A stretch of DNA of 35,836 nucleotides from assembly GCF_030652775.1 (NCBI RefSeq), contig NZ_JAUSPS010000031.1:1-35836 (forward strand), written 5' to 3'. How positions within the stretch are numbered: position 1 is the first letter of the stretch; each line of letters opens with the position of its first letter. Shown here in pieces: positions 17,693 through 26,020 of this stretch. Made by a program: the position numbers and the translations under genes. This DNA is from Acetobacterium sp. (GTDB lineage Bacteria > Bacillota > Clostridia > Eubacteriales > Eubacteriaceae). The notes beneath the pieces were generated by a model. That model did not search any database, was not told where the DNA came from, and saw only the letters and a program-made list of their open reading frames with translations.

Positions 17693-19333
17693 TTAATCTT
17701 CTTTGGTGGCATCAAAAAACTGAAAGCCCCCAGAGAGATTAAATACGTTTTTAAAATCGTGGTTAAGTAAGATGTTCTGGGTTGCATTACCGGTGACGCC
17801 CTTATTGCAATAGGTGATCACTGGCCGGGTCTGATCAAGCAGCGCCAGTTTGCTTCGTAGATCTTGATGGGGAATGTTTTGCGCCTCTGGCAGATGGCCG
17901 GCAGCAAATTGTTCAGTTATCCGGGTATCAATGATCTGATAGGTTTCGCCATTATTTAGTTTTTTTTTAAGATCCTCGGCGGTGATCAGTTTTCGGCCTC
18001 TATTAAGAGCATTATCGAGGATCATCCCGGTATAGTGAACCGGATCCTTGGTGGTCGAAAATGGTGGTGCATAAGCTAAATCCAGATTAAAGAATTCAGC
18101 CACAGTGGCGCCATAGGTAATCAGGGTGACAAAGATATCTAGTCGTTTGTCGACTCCTTCATAGCCGATGATCTGAACCCCCAGGAGTTTTTGGGTGACC
18201 CGGTCAGCAATGGCTTTGATCAGCATTTCCCGACCGCCATAATAGCCTGGCTGATTGGGCTTGATATTATGGACAATTTCGATATCGTAGCCTTGGCTGC
18301 GAGCTTCCGATTCTGATAAACCGGTGCTGCCAATGCTGATATCAAAGATCTTAAAAATACCGGTGCTCAGATTGCCCGGGTAAATCACGTCGCCCCCAGT
18401 AATATTATCACCGCAGATGCGCCCAGTTTTATTGGCAGTCGAACCCAGTGGTCGGTAATGGGGTTTTTTAGTAACCGTCGACCAGGTTTCGATGCAGTCG
18501 CCGCAGGCATAGATGTCGGTATCGATGGTCATCATCCGCTCATCAACCCGGATGGCTCCGGTAACACCCAGCAGTAAGCCAGCTTCCCGGGCAAGGGTTA
18601 CATTGGGTTTAACGCCAGTGGCCACAATAATCATTTCGCCCGGAATCAGGGTGCCGTTTTCCAGAATCACTCCCTGACTGGTCGCTTCAACGACATTGGC
18701 GTTTTTCAGGATGGGAATTTCTTTTTTGTTTAACAGCTTTTCAAGATATAAAGACATATCTTCGTCAAGGTTGGGGGTCAGCTTGCCGGCTCGTTCAACC
18801 AGGGTCACCTTGATTCCGCATTCGATCAGATTTTCCATCACTTCAAAGCCAATAAAACCGGTACCCACAACCACGGCGGTTTTAGGATGATGACTGTTCA
18901 TAAAGGTTTTGATTTTCAAGGCATTCTGGACATTTCTAAGAAAAAAGACATTGCCTAATTCAATTCCTTTTATCGGTGGGACAAAAGCCTGGGCACCGGT
19001 ACTGATAATCAGTTTGTCGTAGGGATCTTCGAAAACGGCTCCAGATTGCAGATTTTTAACCACAACTGTTTTTTGGGGGATGTTGATTTTTAAGACCTCA
19101 TGGCGGATATGAATATCAATATTGTATTTGGCCTTGAAAAATTCGGGCGTTCGGGGGGTCAATTCCAATATCGATGCGACTTTTCCGCCAATAAAATAAG
19201 GAAGACCACACCCGGAATAAGAAATGTCCTGATCTTTTTCATAGATAATAATTTCGGCCGAATCATCATTTCGTCGGGCTTTGGCGGCAGCCGACGTGCC
19301 CCCGGCAACTGCTCCTATGACTATAATTTTCAT
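17693..19333 (-). CDS. CoA-disulfide reductase fused to rhodanese domain
   Basis: FAD- and NAD(P)H-dependent oxidoreductase of the CoADR/NADH oxidase/persulfide reductase family, 546 residues. FAD-binding IGAVAGGTSAAAKARR at the N-terminus, the redox-active Cys42 in SYSGCGLPYFIGG, NAD-binding VVGTGFIGFE near 150-170, and the FAD-contact IYACGDCIE. A C-terminal rhodanese domain begins near residue 440, with active-site Cys509 in TYCNKGVTGN. Fusions of this type (CoADR-RHD) reduce CoA or glutathione polysulfides/persulfides. Ribosome site AAAGGAGAAAACC precedes the ATG. Operon with an ArsR repressor. Confidence 0.93.
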   Translation of the reverse strand: MKIIVIGAVAGGTSAAAKARRNDDSAEIIIYEKDQDISYSGCGLPYFIGGKVASILELTPRTPEFFKAKYNIDIHIRHEVLKINIPQKTVVVKNLQSGAVFEDPYDKLIISTGAQAFVPPIKGIELGNVFFLRNVQNALKIKTFMNSHHPKTAVVVGTGFIGFEVMENLIECGIKVTLVERAGKLTPNLDEDMSLYLEKLLNKKEIPILKNANVVEATSQGVILENGTLIPGEMIIVATGVKPNVTLAREAGLLLGVTGAIRVDERMMTIDTDIYACGDCIETWSTVTKKPHYRPLGSTANKTGRICGDNITGGDVIYPGNLSTGIFKIFDISIGSTGLSESEARSQGYDIEIVHNIKPNQPGYYGGREMLIKAIADRVTQKLLGVQIIGYEGVDKRLDIFVTLITYGATVAEFFNLDLAYAPPFSTTKDPVHYTGMILDNALNRGRKLITAEDLKKKLNNGETYQIIDTRITEQFAAGHLPEAQNIPHQDLRSKLALLDQTRPVITYCNKGVTGNATQNILLNHDFKNVFNLSGGFQFFDATKED

Positions 19334-19400
19334 GGTTTTCTCCTTTATTTTAAATCAGACTGTCTACAGCAGGCAGAAAGATAAAGTGCTGGCCTGAGAA

Positions 19401-19408
19401 TAACGTTA
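19401..19408. promoter_or_regulatory. TAACGTTA palindrome at the predicted start of the CoADR operon
   Basis: The 8-bp perfect palindrome lies about 6-13 bases downstream of the minus-strand -10 box, across the expected transcription start. It could be part of an ArsR operator; it is short, so chance is possible. Confidence 0.3.
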
Positions 19409-19413
19409 ACTAC

Positions 19414-19442
19414 ATTATAATCAATCAATGATGCAAAAGCAA
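19414..19442 (-). promoter_or_regulatory. Promoter of the CoADR/ArsR operon
   Basis: On the minus strand: TTGCTT (plus 19437-19442), 17-base spacer and perfect TATAAT (plus 19414-19419). Leader of about 70 nt before the ATG. Confidence 0.7.
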
Positions 19443-19462
19443 TGAAGATTTAGGGGATCTAG

Positions 19463-19475
19463 CTGTGAATCACAG
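19463..19475. promoter_or_regulatory. CTGTGAATCACAG palindrome
   Basis: Perfect inverted repeat CTGTGA/TCACAG around one base, just upstream of the CoADR promoter's -35. The half-sites look like the CRP/FNR half-site TGTGA, but the 1-base gap does not match the CRP 6-base gap. Candidate operator in the CoADR-suf divergent region. Confidence 0.35.
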
Positions 19476-19492
19476 TAAGAAAGTCGGGCTTA

Positions 19493-19535
19493 GGGGTAAA
19501 TTATGGTTTTGTTGTCAGTAGTGAAAATTTACCCC
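19493..19535. repeat. 10-bp perfect inverted repeat in the CoADR-suf intergenic region
   Basis: GGGGTAAATT (19493-19502) and AATTTACCCC (19526-19535), separated by 23 bases. It lies upstream of both divergent promoters, so it is outside both predicted leaders. It has no T-run and may be a protein-binding site or a remnant hairpin. The rest of 19334-19685 is AT-rich with no gene. Confidence 0.5.
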
Positions 19536-19613
19536 ATGAAATCAATTTCAATTAATATAAAAAGTGATAAAATAATGAAGCTGAGAAAATTAGATAATAA
19601 TAGACGATCAGTA

Positions 19614-19641
19614 TTACAATTTGTAAAAAATTTGGTATAAT
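19614..19641 (+). promoter_or_regulatory. Promoter of the sufC-sufB operon
   Basis: TTACAA (19614-19619), 16-base spacer, perfect TATAAT (19636-19641). Leader of about 38 nt to the ATG at 19686, with GAGGAG five bases before it. Confidence 0.7.
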
Positions 19642-19685
19642 GAAAACAGCTACAAAACTTTGAAAAGAACAGATGAGGAGAAAAA

Positions 19686-20414
19686 ATGTTAAAGCTCGAA
19701 AACATTTCATTTGAAGTCGAAAATGAAAAAGAAATTTTAAAAGACGTTAATTTAACCATCGAAAAAGGTAAATTTATCGCCATAACCGGACCAAACGGTG
19801 GTGGGAAATCAACCCTAGCTCGAATTATATCCGGGGTTTTGAAACCCACCAAAGGTAAAATTACATTTTATGGCGAAGATATAACCGATTTATCGATAAC
19901 TGACCGGGCTCAAAGAGGGATCAGCTTTGGCTTTCAGCAACCAGTGCGATTTAAGGGCATCACCGTCCATGACCTGATCAATATCGCCAAAGGTGAGGAT
20001 CTATCGGTGATGGATGCCAGCCATTTTCTGTCTGAGGTTGGTCTCTGTGCCAAGGATTATATCCATCGGGAACTCAATGACGGCTTATCAGGCGGTGAAA
20101 TCAAACGGATTGAAATTGCTACCATCATTGCCAGAAATACAAAATTGTCAATTTTAGATGAGCCGGAAGCCGGCATTGATTTGTGGAGCTTTAACCACCT
20201 CATTGAAGTTTTTATGAAAATGCACCAAAGTAAGGAAAACTCGATCGTGATTATTTCGCATCAGGAGCGGATTTTAGACGTTGCCGATGAAATCATCGCC
20301 ATGGTCGATGGTGCTATCGTCAAGCGAGGCGCCAAAGAAAGTGTATTGCCGGAGCTCCTGCATTGTGAAGATCCGAAAAATTGTTTATACTGTCAAGATA
20401 TACTGGAGGCATAA
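19686..20414 (+). CDS. sufC: Fe-S cluster assembly ATPase SufC (SmsC-like)
   Basis: ABC-type ATPase that works with SufB-family scaffolds to build Fe-S clusters in the cytoplasm; it has no membrane partner. Walker A GPNGGGKST, signature LSGGEIKRIEIA (the SufC-specific SGGE.KR form), and Walker B LSILDEPEAGIDLW. The SufC-typical SFGFQQPVRFKGI replaces the usual Q-loop. Length 242, with a Cys-containing tail (CEDPKNCLYCQDI) that is slightly unusual. Only the B-type partner follows; sufD, sufS, sufU and sufE are not adjacent. The pair therefore resembles the minimal SMS (SmsCB) system described in archaea and anaerobic bacteria. Confidence 0.92.
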   Translation: MLKLENISFEVENEKEILKDVNLTIEKGKFIAITGPNGGGKSTLARIISGVLKPTKGKITFYGEDITDLSITDRAQRGISFGFQQPVRFKGITVHDLINIAKGEDLSVMDASHFLSEVGLCAKDYIHRELNDGLSGGEIKRIEIATIIARNTKLSILDEPEAGIDLWSFNHLIEVFMKMHQSKENSIVIISHQERILDVADEIIAMVDGAIVKRGAKESVLPELLHCEDPKNCLYCQDILEA

Positions 20415-20417
20415 GGA

Positions 20418-21338
20418 ATGAACGACATCGCAAAAAAATTATTAAAAGAAGTCAGTGGCTTGGATGAAATGCCAAAAGGGGCTTATAATATTCGTGAAAA
20501 CAGCAAAACAGTGTCCCGACAGTCCAGCGAAAACATTGAGATCGTCAGCAAGGAAGACAAGTCTGGCATCGATATTATTGTTAAACCCAATACAAAATCA
20601 GAAAATGTCTTTATCCCGGCGCTGGTTTCATGTAGCGGGGTTCATGATCTGGTCTACAATGATTTTTTTATTGGCGAAAATGCTGATATCACCATCATTG
20701 CCGGCTGCGGAGTCAGCACCGGGGACAGTTGCGACGGATCTGAGCATAACGGGATCCATCGGTTCTTTCTGGGCAAAAATTCGAAGGTACGATACGTCGA
20801 AAAACACATCGGCGAAGGAACTGGTACCGGTAAACGGGTCATTGATCCGGTTACCGAAGTGATTCAGGAAGAAGGCAGCTACATGGAAATGGAAACAACC
20901 CAGATCAAAGGGGTTGATTCCACCCGACGCTTTACCACCGCCAAACTTAAAGATGGCGCAAAGCTGGTTATCAAAGAAAAACTGATGACCCATGGCGAAC
21001 AATTTGCTGAATCCAAGTTTGAAGTGGATATGGATGGCGAAGATTCCAGCGTCAATCTGATTTCCCGTTCTGTCGCCCGGGATTATTCCAGACAGACCTT
21101 TATTTCAAAAATTAACGGGAATACCCGATGTATGGGCCACTCCGAGTGCGATGCGATCATCATGGATCATGGCGTGGTCAGTGCGATTCCGGAAATAACG
21201 GCCAACAGTCTCGATGCCACCCTGATTCATGAGGCGGCGATCGGAAAAATTGCCGGCGACCAGATGATTAAGCTGATGACCCTGGGCTTAACCGAAGGGG
21301 AAGCCGAAGCAAAAATTATTGACGGCTTCTTAAATTAA
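20418..21338 (+). CDS. Short SufB/SufD-family scaffold (SmsB-like)
   Basis: Fe-S assembly scaffold of the SufBD family, 306 residues against about 420-480 for SufB or SufD in full SUF systems, so the N-terminal extension is missing while the beta-helix core is kept. Core motifs: PALVSCSGVHDLVYNDF, then AGCGVSTGDSC, and the C-terminal NTRCMGHSECDAIIMDHG with VSAIPEI. The Cys of HSECD lines up with the conserved SufB Cys implicated in cluster assembly (a judgment by eye). It starts 3 bases after the sufC stop. The SufC-SufB order and short length support an ancestral-type SmsCB pair rather than a broken gene. Confidence 0.88.
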   Translation: MNDIAKKLLKEVSGLDEMPKGAYNIRENSKTVSRQSSENIEIVSKEDKSGIDIIVKPNTKSENVFIPALVSCSGVHDLVYNDFFIGENADITIIAGCGVSTGDSCDGSEHNGIHRFFLGKNSKVRYVEKHIGEGTGTGKRVIDPVTEVIQEEGSYMEMETTQIKGVDSTRRFTTAKLKDGAKLVIKEKLMTHGEQFAESKFEVDMDGEDSSVNLISRSVARDYSRQTFISKINGNTRCMGHSECDAIIMDHGVVSAIPEITANSLDATLIHEAAIGKIAGDQMIKLMTLGLTEGEAEAKIIDGFLN

Positions 21339-21353
21339 TTTATCCAGATACAG

Positions 21354-21385
21354 AGAACCTCTGATTGGTCAGAGGTTCTATTTTT
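21354..21385 (+). terminator. Intrinsic terminator of sufC-sufB
   Basis: AGAACCTCTGA (21354-21364) and TCAGAGGTTCT (21369-21379) form a perfect 11-bp stem with loop TTGG, followed by ATTTTT. Confidence 0.92.
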
Positions 21386-21544
21386 AGTGGATCTGAAACA
21401 ATCTGAATATAAACGTCGCAATCGGGTACTAAATCATGTAGTTGTCGAATTATGACATTGCAATCCAGTCAGCGTTGATACAAAAGTAATAAGGGCTCTG
21501 TTAAACTGACAAATAAAATTTATATTTTTAAGGGGAAACGCATC

Positions 21545-23143
21545 ATGAATAGAAACATGGACAACAATACCCTTCAGCCAGAGAAAAAATTAAACCAAAG
21601 CATTCTCAAAATTCGGGCGTGGTCTTTTGATTATTTATTAAAACCATCGACTCTGGGGGTGCTTGTTTTATTTGGGCTGCTTGTAGTTGTTTTGTTTTTA
21701 CCCCCGGTCATCGGGATGGCCGATGACGGCAGCACCGCTGCGATTATTTTAGGCAGCAATCTCTATAATCTCGGGGAGCTCGACCCCAAAGAAACCCAGG
21801 CCTTTTTTCAAAAAGACTGGGGCATTATGGAATATTTCAACGATAACGGTAACACTCAGATTACCTCCCAGACGCCTTTTCTTAATGCCGCAAAAAATCT
21901 GGATATAGCCTATACTTGGGATTGGTTGTTTGATATACGATTTTACGGCGCTGTCATTGCTTTGTTTTATCTGATCGCGATGTACTTTTTGTTTGAAACC
22001 GTTACCTATGGCAAGCGCTCCAAATGGGCCTACGTGATTGTTGGTCTGGGAGTGATAATTTTTGGCGATACGGCCTACAGCGCCTGGATCAATTCGTTTT
22101 ACCCCCAGGCTCTCAGTTTTATTCTGGTGATCATTCTGGGATCATCACTTATTTTAATGGGGCAGGAAAAACTGAATGATTATCTCCTGCTTGGCTGCTT
22201 TTTCTTAAGTGCACTGTTGCTTTGTCTTTTGAACCAGCAATATGCCCTGCTTGGTCTTTTTTTGGGTATTCTGGGGATCAATCTCAAATATGTTGATAAA
22301 AAAAAACACTATCAACGAATCTGTGTTATTTGTGGTAGTCTGCTGATACTATCTTCGCTGGCGGCATTTTTTATCATGCCTAATGGGCTGACAAAGCTAA
22401 GCACTTATCATAGTATGACCCGGGGTGTATTGATGACGGCCAACAATCCGGAGCAGGCTCTGGAAGAATTTTCAATCAATCCTCAGTACGCCGTTTTAAC
22501 CGGAACCTCTTATTATCAGGCGATTTCGCCAGAAACCATGGATAGCCAGGAGATGGAGACAGCTTTTTTCAGCAAGGTGAACCCCACCGGGGTGGCGATT
22601 TATTATCTCGCCAATCCCGGTCAATTATATGAAATGCTCAATCGCTCGGTGGACAGCAGTTTTAATATCCGGCCAGCCTGGCTGGGTAATTACGAAATAA
22701 CTCAGGGCGATCCGCCGGGAACCCAAACCAGCTTTTTTACCCTGTGGAGTTATATCAAAGCCAATTACCTGCCGGGAAATTTTGGCTTTATCACCATCTG
22801 GATGGGCGTGCTCATTGGGGTTTATGTCCGCTTTTTCAGAAAAGGCATTATCGAAAAAAACGAACGCAATACCCTGCGCTTTGTAGGACTGATGACCTGG
22901 CTGTTTATCGGACTCTGGGAATTGTATGTCGCAATTATCACCTCCGGGGATACCGATACCCTGGGTCATTTATTTATTTTTTCGCTGACCTTTGATTTGA
23001 TTTCATTTGTTATTCTGGGGAAATTCATCCATTGGCTCGAAAAACAATTGCGAAAGGTTGATTGGGAGGCTCGCAAACAGGCGTTTAAAAATCGGAACAA
23101 GGACAAGAAAAAGAATCAGGAACAGCGAGGTTATCGACTATGA
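21545..23143 (+). CDS. Polytopic membrane protein, GT-C-like (PssA/WsfD-like), exopolysaccharide locus
   Basis: First gene of the exopolysaccharide operon; 532 residues with about ten hydrophobic segments. The first helix (about 37-56) leads into an extracellular loop with PPVIGMADDGSTAA (D60, D61). An acidic pair in the first outer loop is the usual catalytic signature of GT-C glycosyltransferases, which use lipid-linked sugars. A long soluble loop lies between about residues 285 and 400. The C-terminus is a basic, lysine-rich tail. Order relative to the next four genes is, as I recall, that of Listeria pssA-E. AAGGGG nine bases before ATG 21545. It could be a sugar side-chain transferase or export-associated protein; function is inferred. 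Confidence 0.7.
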   Translation: MNRNMDNNTLQPEKKLNQSILKIRAWSFDYLLKPSTLGVLVLFGLLVVVLFLPPVIGMADDGSTAAIILGSNLYNLGELDPKETQAFFQKDWGIMEYFNDNGNTQITSQTPFLNAAKNLDIAYTWDWLFDIRFYGAVIALFYLIAMYFLFETVTYGKRSKWAYVIVGLGVIIFGDTAYSAWINSFYPQALSFILVIILGSSLILMGQEKLNDYLLLGCFFLSALLLCLLNQQYALLGLFLGILGINLKYVDKKKHYQRICVICGSLLILSSLAAFFIMPNGLTKLSTYHSMTRGVLMTANNPEQALEEFSINPQYAVLTGTSYYQAISPETMDSQEMETAFFSKVNPTGVAIYYLANPGQLYEMLNRSVDSSFNIRPAWLGNYEITQGDPPGTQTSFFTLWSYIKANYLPGNFGFITIWMGVLIGVYVRFFRKGIIEKNERNTLRFVGLMTWLFIGLWELYVAIITSGDTDTLGHLFIFSLTFDLISFVILGKFIHWLEKQLRKVDWEARKQAFKNRNKDKKKNQEQRGYRL

Positions 23144-24744
23144 AGCAGAGCATTTTGATCCTGATCGTACTGGCTTTATTGGTTTTGCCGATGTCGATTA
23201 TTTATGGCGAGGATGCTGGCGATAAGGAAACCATCTCGACGACGACGGAGGTGCTGCTGATCTACGACCAGTTGGCCGCGGACACGGTTTACCGCGATAA
23301 TCTCAACACGGTGGAAACCCTGTTGAGCGCCCTGTCCCGGACAGCGGAGAGATCTTCCATCGACGATTACCGTGCTGGACAGATGTCAGGTTATCAAAAA
23401 GTGATCATCCTAAAAAATACCGAAAACGCCATTAATAATCCGGCTTTTATTGCAGACTGTCAGAATTATTCCGGGGCACTGCTTTATATCGGCTTTGTTG
23501 CTCCGGGACTGATTCCAAGTCTGGACAGTGTTCCGATCAGCCGTCAGATGGGACGGACGGTGTCTGTGAATATGAATGGCTTGGCTGGCAATAGCATCTG
23601 GATCGATGATTTACGGGTGGTCGATGAACGGCCTGGTCCCGGAGAAACAACCATCGGGGTTGGAACATCAGCTTACCCGTTTTCAAAAACCTTAGATCGG
23701 CTGACCTATGTGCCGACCTTAATTAGTGACCCGGGGTTTGCGCTAGGCCTGGGGGAAATCCTGAAAGACTGGTTTGGGCTGGCAACTGCGGCTCATATGA
23801 CCCTGTTAATCCCGGATATTTATCCCTTTTCTGATTTAAACATGGTCATCGAAACCAGCAATGCTTTTTACGCCAGCGGTATTCCCTTTGCCCTGGGGGT
23901 GGTTCCCATCGATGATAACATGGATTTTCCGGCCATGGCCCGGTTTTATCAGGTGTTGCGATATGTTCAGTCAAGAAATGGCACCATCATCGTCCACCGT
24001 CCCAGTCCTGTCACCGTGAGCGACGGCAATGCGGTGCTATCGGAAAAAATGTATGCGGTCATCACAAAAATGGTTGAAAACGGCGTCTATCCCCTGGGTC
24101 TGGCAACTGGAGAAAGCCTGTTTTTTGATAAGGTCAGCAACGTTAGTCCCTTAAATCTTTTTTCATCAGGGGTAATTTTGCCGGATCCTGGCATCACTGA
24201 GCCTGGCAGCAAAGAAACCTGGGCGTTGAGTTCGGCTAGCCTGGGAATCAGTCTTGAAACGATTGAAAGGACCAGCAGCCAGAATCGCAACTTTGGCAAT
24301 TATCCCATTAATACCACCATTGTCATGCCACTGCCCGAAAATGAAGCGGCGCTGGCTGCGCAGCTGGGGGTCATTAATAATAAGTGGCTTTCGCTGACTG
24401 ATTATAAACGGCTGAATAATTATTGGACCATCGGCCAGAATACCATTACAAGCAGTGCTTCGGGAATTCGGGTCAACGGCCTTCCGGTCTCGCTGAGCTA
24501 TGACGAAGAACCCATCGAAGCGGATTATCGCTATCAAAAACCGCCGGAATATAGTCTGGAAAAAATCTTTACGGCTGGCAACACCTTTTTGTTGACAGTG
24601 GTGGGGATCATCATTGTACTCTTTATCGTCATCGTCGTTTTCAGCCGCCGAGTATACCTGAACAAGTTCAGAAAAATAGCCCACAATGAAGAAAAAAATG
24701 AACCAGTCAAAACTTCCCCGGAACAGGAGGACAATACCCCATGA
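23140..24744 (+). CDS. DUF2334-containing membrane protein (YdaL/PssB-like)
   Basis: 534 residues: signal-like N-terminal helix (about 1-22), long extracytoplasmic region, one transmembrane helix (about 482-505) and a short basic/acidic cytoplasmic tail. The central region carries the DUF2334 signature of polysaccharide-deacetylase-like proteins, LLIPDIYPFSDLNMVIETSN followed by GIPFALGVVPIDDN. Possible catalytic stretch IIVHRPSP follows, but I do not see a complete NodB D-H-H metal triad, so deacetylase activity is uncertain. ATGA overlap with the genes on both sides shows translational coupling. Homologues in the Bacillus yda and Listeria pss operons have the same place. Confidence 0.82.
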   Translation: MKQSILILIVLALLVLPMSIIYGEDAGDKETISTTTEVLLIYDQLAADTVYRDNLNTVETLLSALSRTAERSSIDDYRAGQMSGYQKVIILKNTENAINNPAFIADCQNYSGALLYIGFVAPGLIPSLDSVPISRQMGRTVSVNMNGLAGNSIWIDDLRVVDERPGPGETTIGVGTSAYPFSKTLDRLTYVPTLISDPGFALGLGEILKDWFGLATAAHMTLLIPDIYPFSDLNMVIETSNAFYASGIPFALGVVPIDDNMDFPAMARFYQVLRYVQSRNGTIIVHRPSPVTVSDGNAVLSEKMYAVITKMVENGVYPLGLATGESLFFDKVSNVSPLNLFSSGVILPDPGITEPGSKETWALSSASLGISLETIERTSSQNRNFGNYPINTTIVMPLPENEAALAAQLGVINNKWLSLTDYKRLNNYWTIGQNTITSSASGIRVNGLPVSLSYDEEPIEADYRYQKPPEYSLEKIFTAGNTFLLTVVGIIIVLFIVIVVFSRRVYLNKFRKIAHNEEKNEPVKTSPEQEDNTP

Positions 24745-25997
24745 ATGTTTTTGATTATTTAATGCTGATCAACATCTTTTTAATCTGGAGTCTCTTATTT
24801 GTGAATATTGTCTTGATTGTGGCCGGATATGTTTACTATCTGAAGGTGGAAAAAGAACCGCCTCCAGAAATCATTGGTGAACATCCCTTTGTTTCAATTA
24901 TGGTCCCGGCTCATAACGAAGGGGTGGTTATTGTCAAAACCGTGACGGCACTGCTGGCTTTTGACTATCCCTGGGATCGTTACGAAATTATTGTGATCAA
25001 TGATAACTCATCGGATAACAGTGCCGAACTGCTCAAAGAAATCCAGGACACCAACCCCAGCCGCAACCTGACTGTCATCAATACCGATAATATTACCGGC
25101 GGTAAGGGCAAATCCAATGCTCTTAATATTGGCTATCAGCAAGCCAAAGGCGAGTTTATTGCCATCTACGATGCCGATAATACCCCCGAACACAAGGCCC
25201 TGAGATACCTGGCTGCCGAACTGAAGGCTGATGATTCGCTGGGGGCTGTGATCGGAAAATTCCGAACCCGAAATAAGGAGGTTAATTTGCTGACCCGCTT
25301 TATCAATATCGAAACCCTGTCGTTTCAGTGGATGGCCCAGGCCGGCCGGTGGCAGCTGATGAAGCTGTGCACCATTCCGGGAACCAATTTCATTCTCCGG
25401 CGGACCATCATTGAGGCCATTGGCGGATGGGATGAAAAGGCCGTGGCGGAAGATACCGAAATCAGCTTCCGGATCTATTTAATGGGTTATAAAATTAAAT
25501 TCCAGCCCAAGGCGGTGACCTGGGAACAGGAACCCCAAACCCTGGGGGTCTGGTTCAGGCAACGAACCCGCTGGGTCAAGGGCAATGTTTATGTGCTGAT
25601 TAAAAACATCGGTTATCTGGTTGATAAGGATGCCAAAAAAATCCGCTTTGATATTTTCTATTTCTTATCCACATATTTTTTGCTTTTGACGGCACTGGTT
25701 GTTTCGGATATTATTTTCTTTATGAATATGGCCGGGCTAGTGTCCACGACCATCCAGGGATTCAGTAATCTGCTCTGGTTTACCGCCTTCATAATGTTTA
25801 TTTTGGGTGTCTTTATTGCGCTGACCACCGAAAAAGGGGAGATGACTGTTTCCAATTTTTTTATCATCGCGCTGATGTACTTCACGTATTGCCAAATGTG
25901 GATCATCGTAACAGTCTATGGGGTTTTTCAGTATCTTAAAGACCGCATTAAAAAGCAGGATAGCAAATGGTACAAAACCGAGCGCTTTCAGGGCTAA
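24741..25997 (+). CDS. Processive glycosyltransferase, family 2 (YdaM/PssC-like synthase)
   Basis: Membrane GT2 polymerase of the cellulose/PNAG/hyaluronan synthase type, 418 residues, using UDP-sugars on the cytoplasmic side to extend a polymer and extrude it. N-terminal hydrophobic segment (about 6-33), GT2 catalytic domain (about 50-290) and about three C-terminal helices. Motifs in order: SIMVPAHNEG, VINDNSSDNS (first Asp), YDADNTP near 142, VAEDTEISFR near 236 (TED-type base) and RQRTRW near 272 (QxxRW). All catalytic residues are in place. No PilZ domain is fused, so c-di-GMP control must come from another subunit, here the degenerate GGDEF protein. Confidence 0.93.
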   Translation: MNVFDYLMLINIFLIWSLLFVNIVLIVAGYVYYLKVEKEPPPEIIGEHPFVSIMVPAHNEGVVIVKTVTALLAFDYPWDRYEIIVINDNSSDNSAELLKEIQDTNPSRNLTVINTDNITGGKGKSNALNIGYQQAKGEFIAIYDADNTPEHKALRYLAAELKADDSLGAVIGKFRTRNKEVNLLTRFINIETLSFQWMAQAGRWQLMKLCTIPGTNFILRRTIIEAIGGWDEKAVAEDTEISFRIYLMGYKIKFQPKAVTWEQEPQTLGVWFRQRTRWVKGNVYVLIKNIGYLVDKDAKKIRFDIFYFLSTYFLLLTALVVSDIIFFMNMAGLVSTTIQGFSNLLWFTAFIMFILGVFIALTTEKGEMTVSNFFIIALMYFTYCQMWIIVTVYGVFQYLKDRIKKQDSKWYKTERFQG

Positions 25998-26020
25998 CAC
26001 GACCGAAAAAGGAGGAGAAA

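Noticed and set aside
19463..19475. CRP-binding site
   Set aside because: The half-sites are separated by one base rather than six, and no CRP context is known here.
20418..21338. Truncated sufB pseudogene
   Set aside because: The frame is intact with conserved core motifs and a terminator; the short length is that of SmsB-type proteins.
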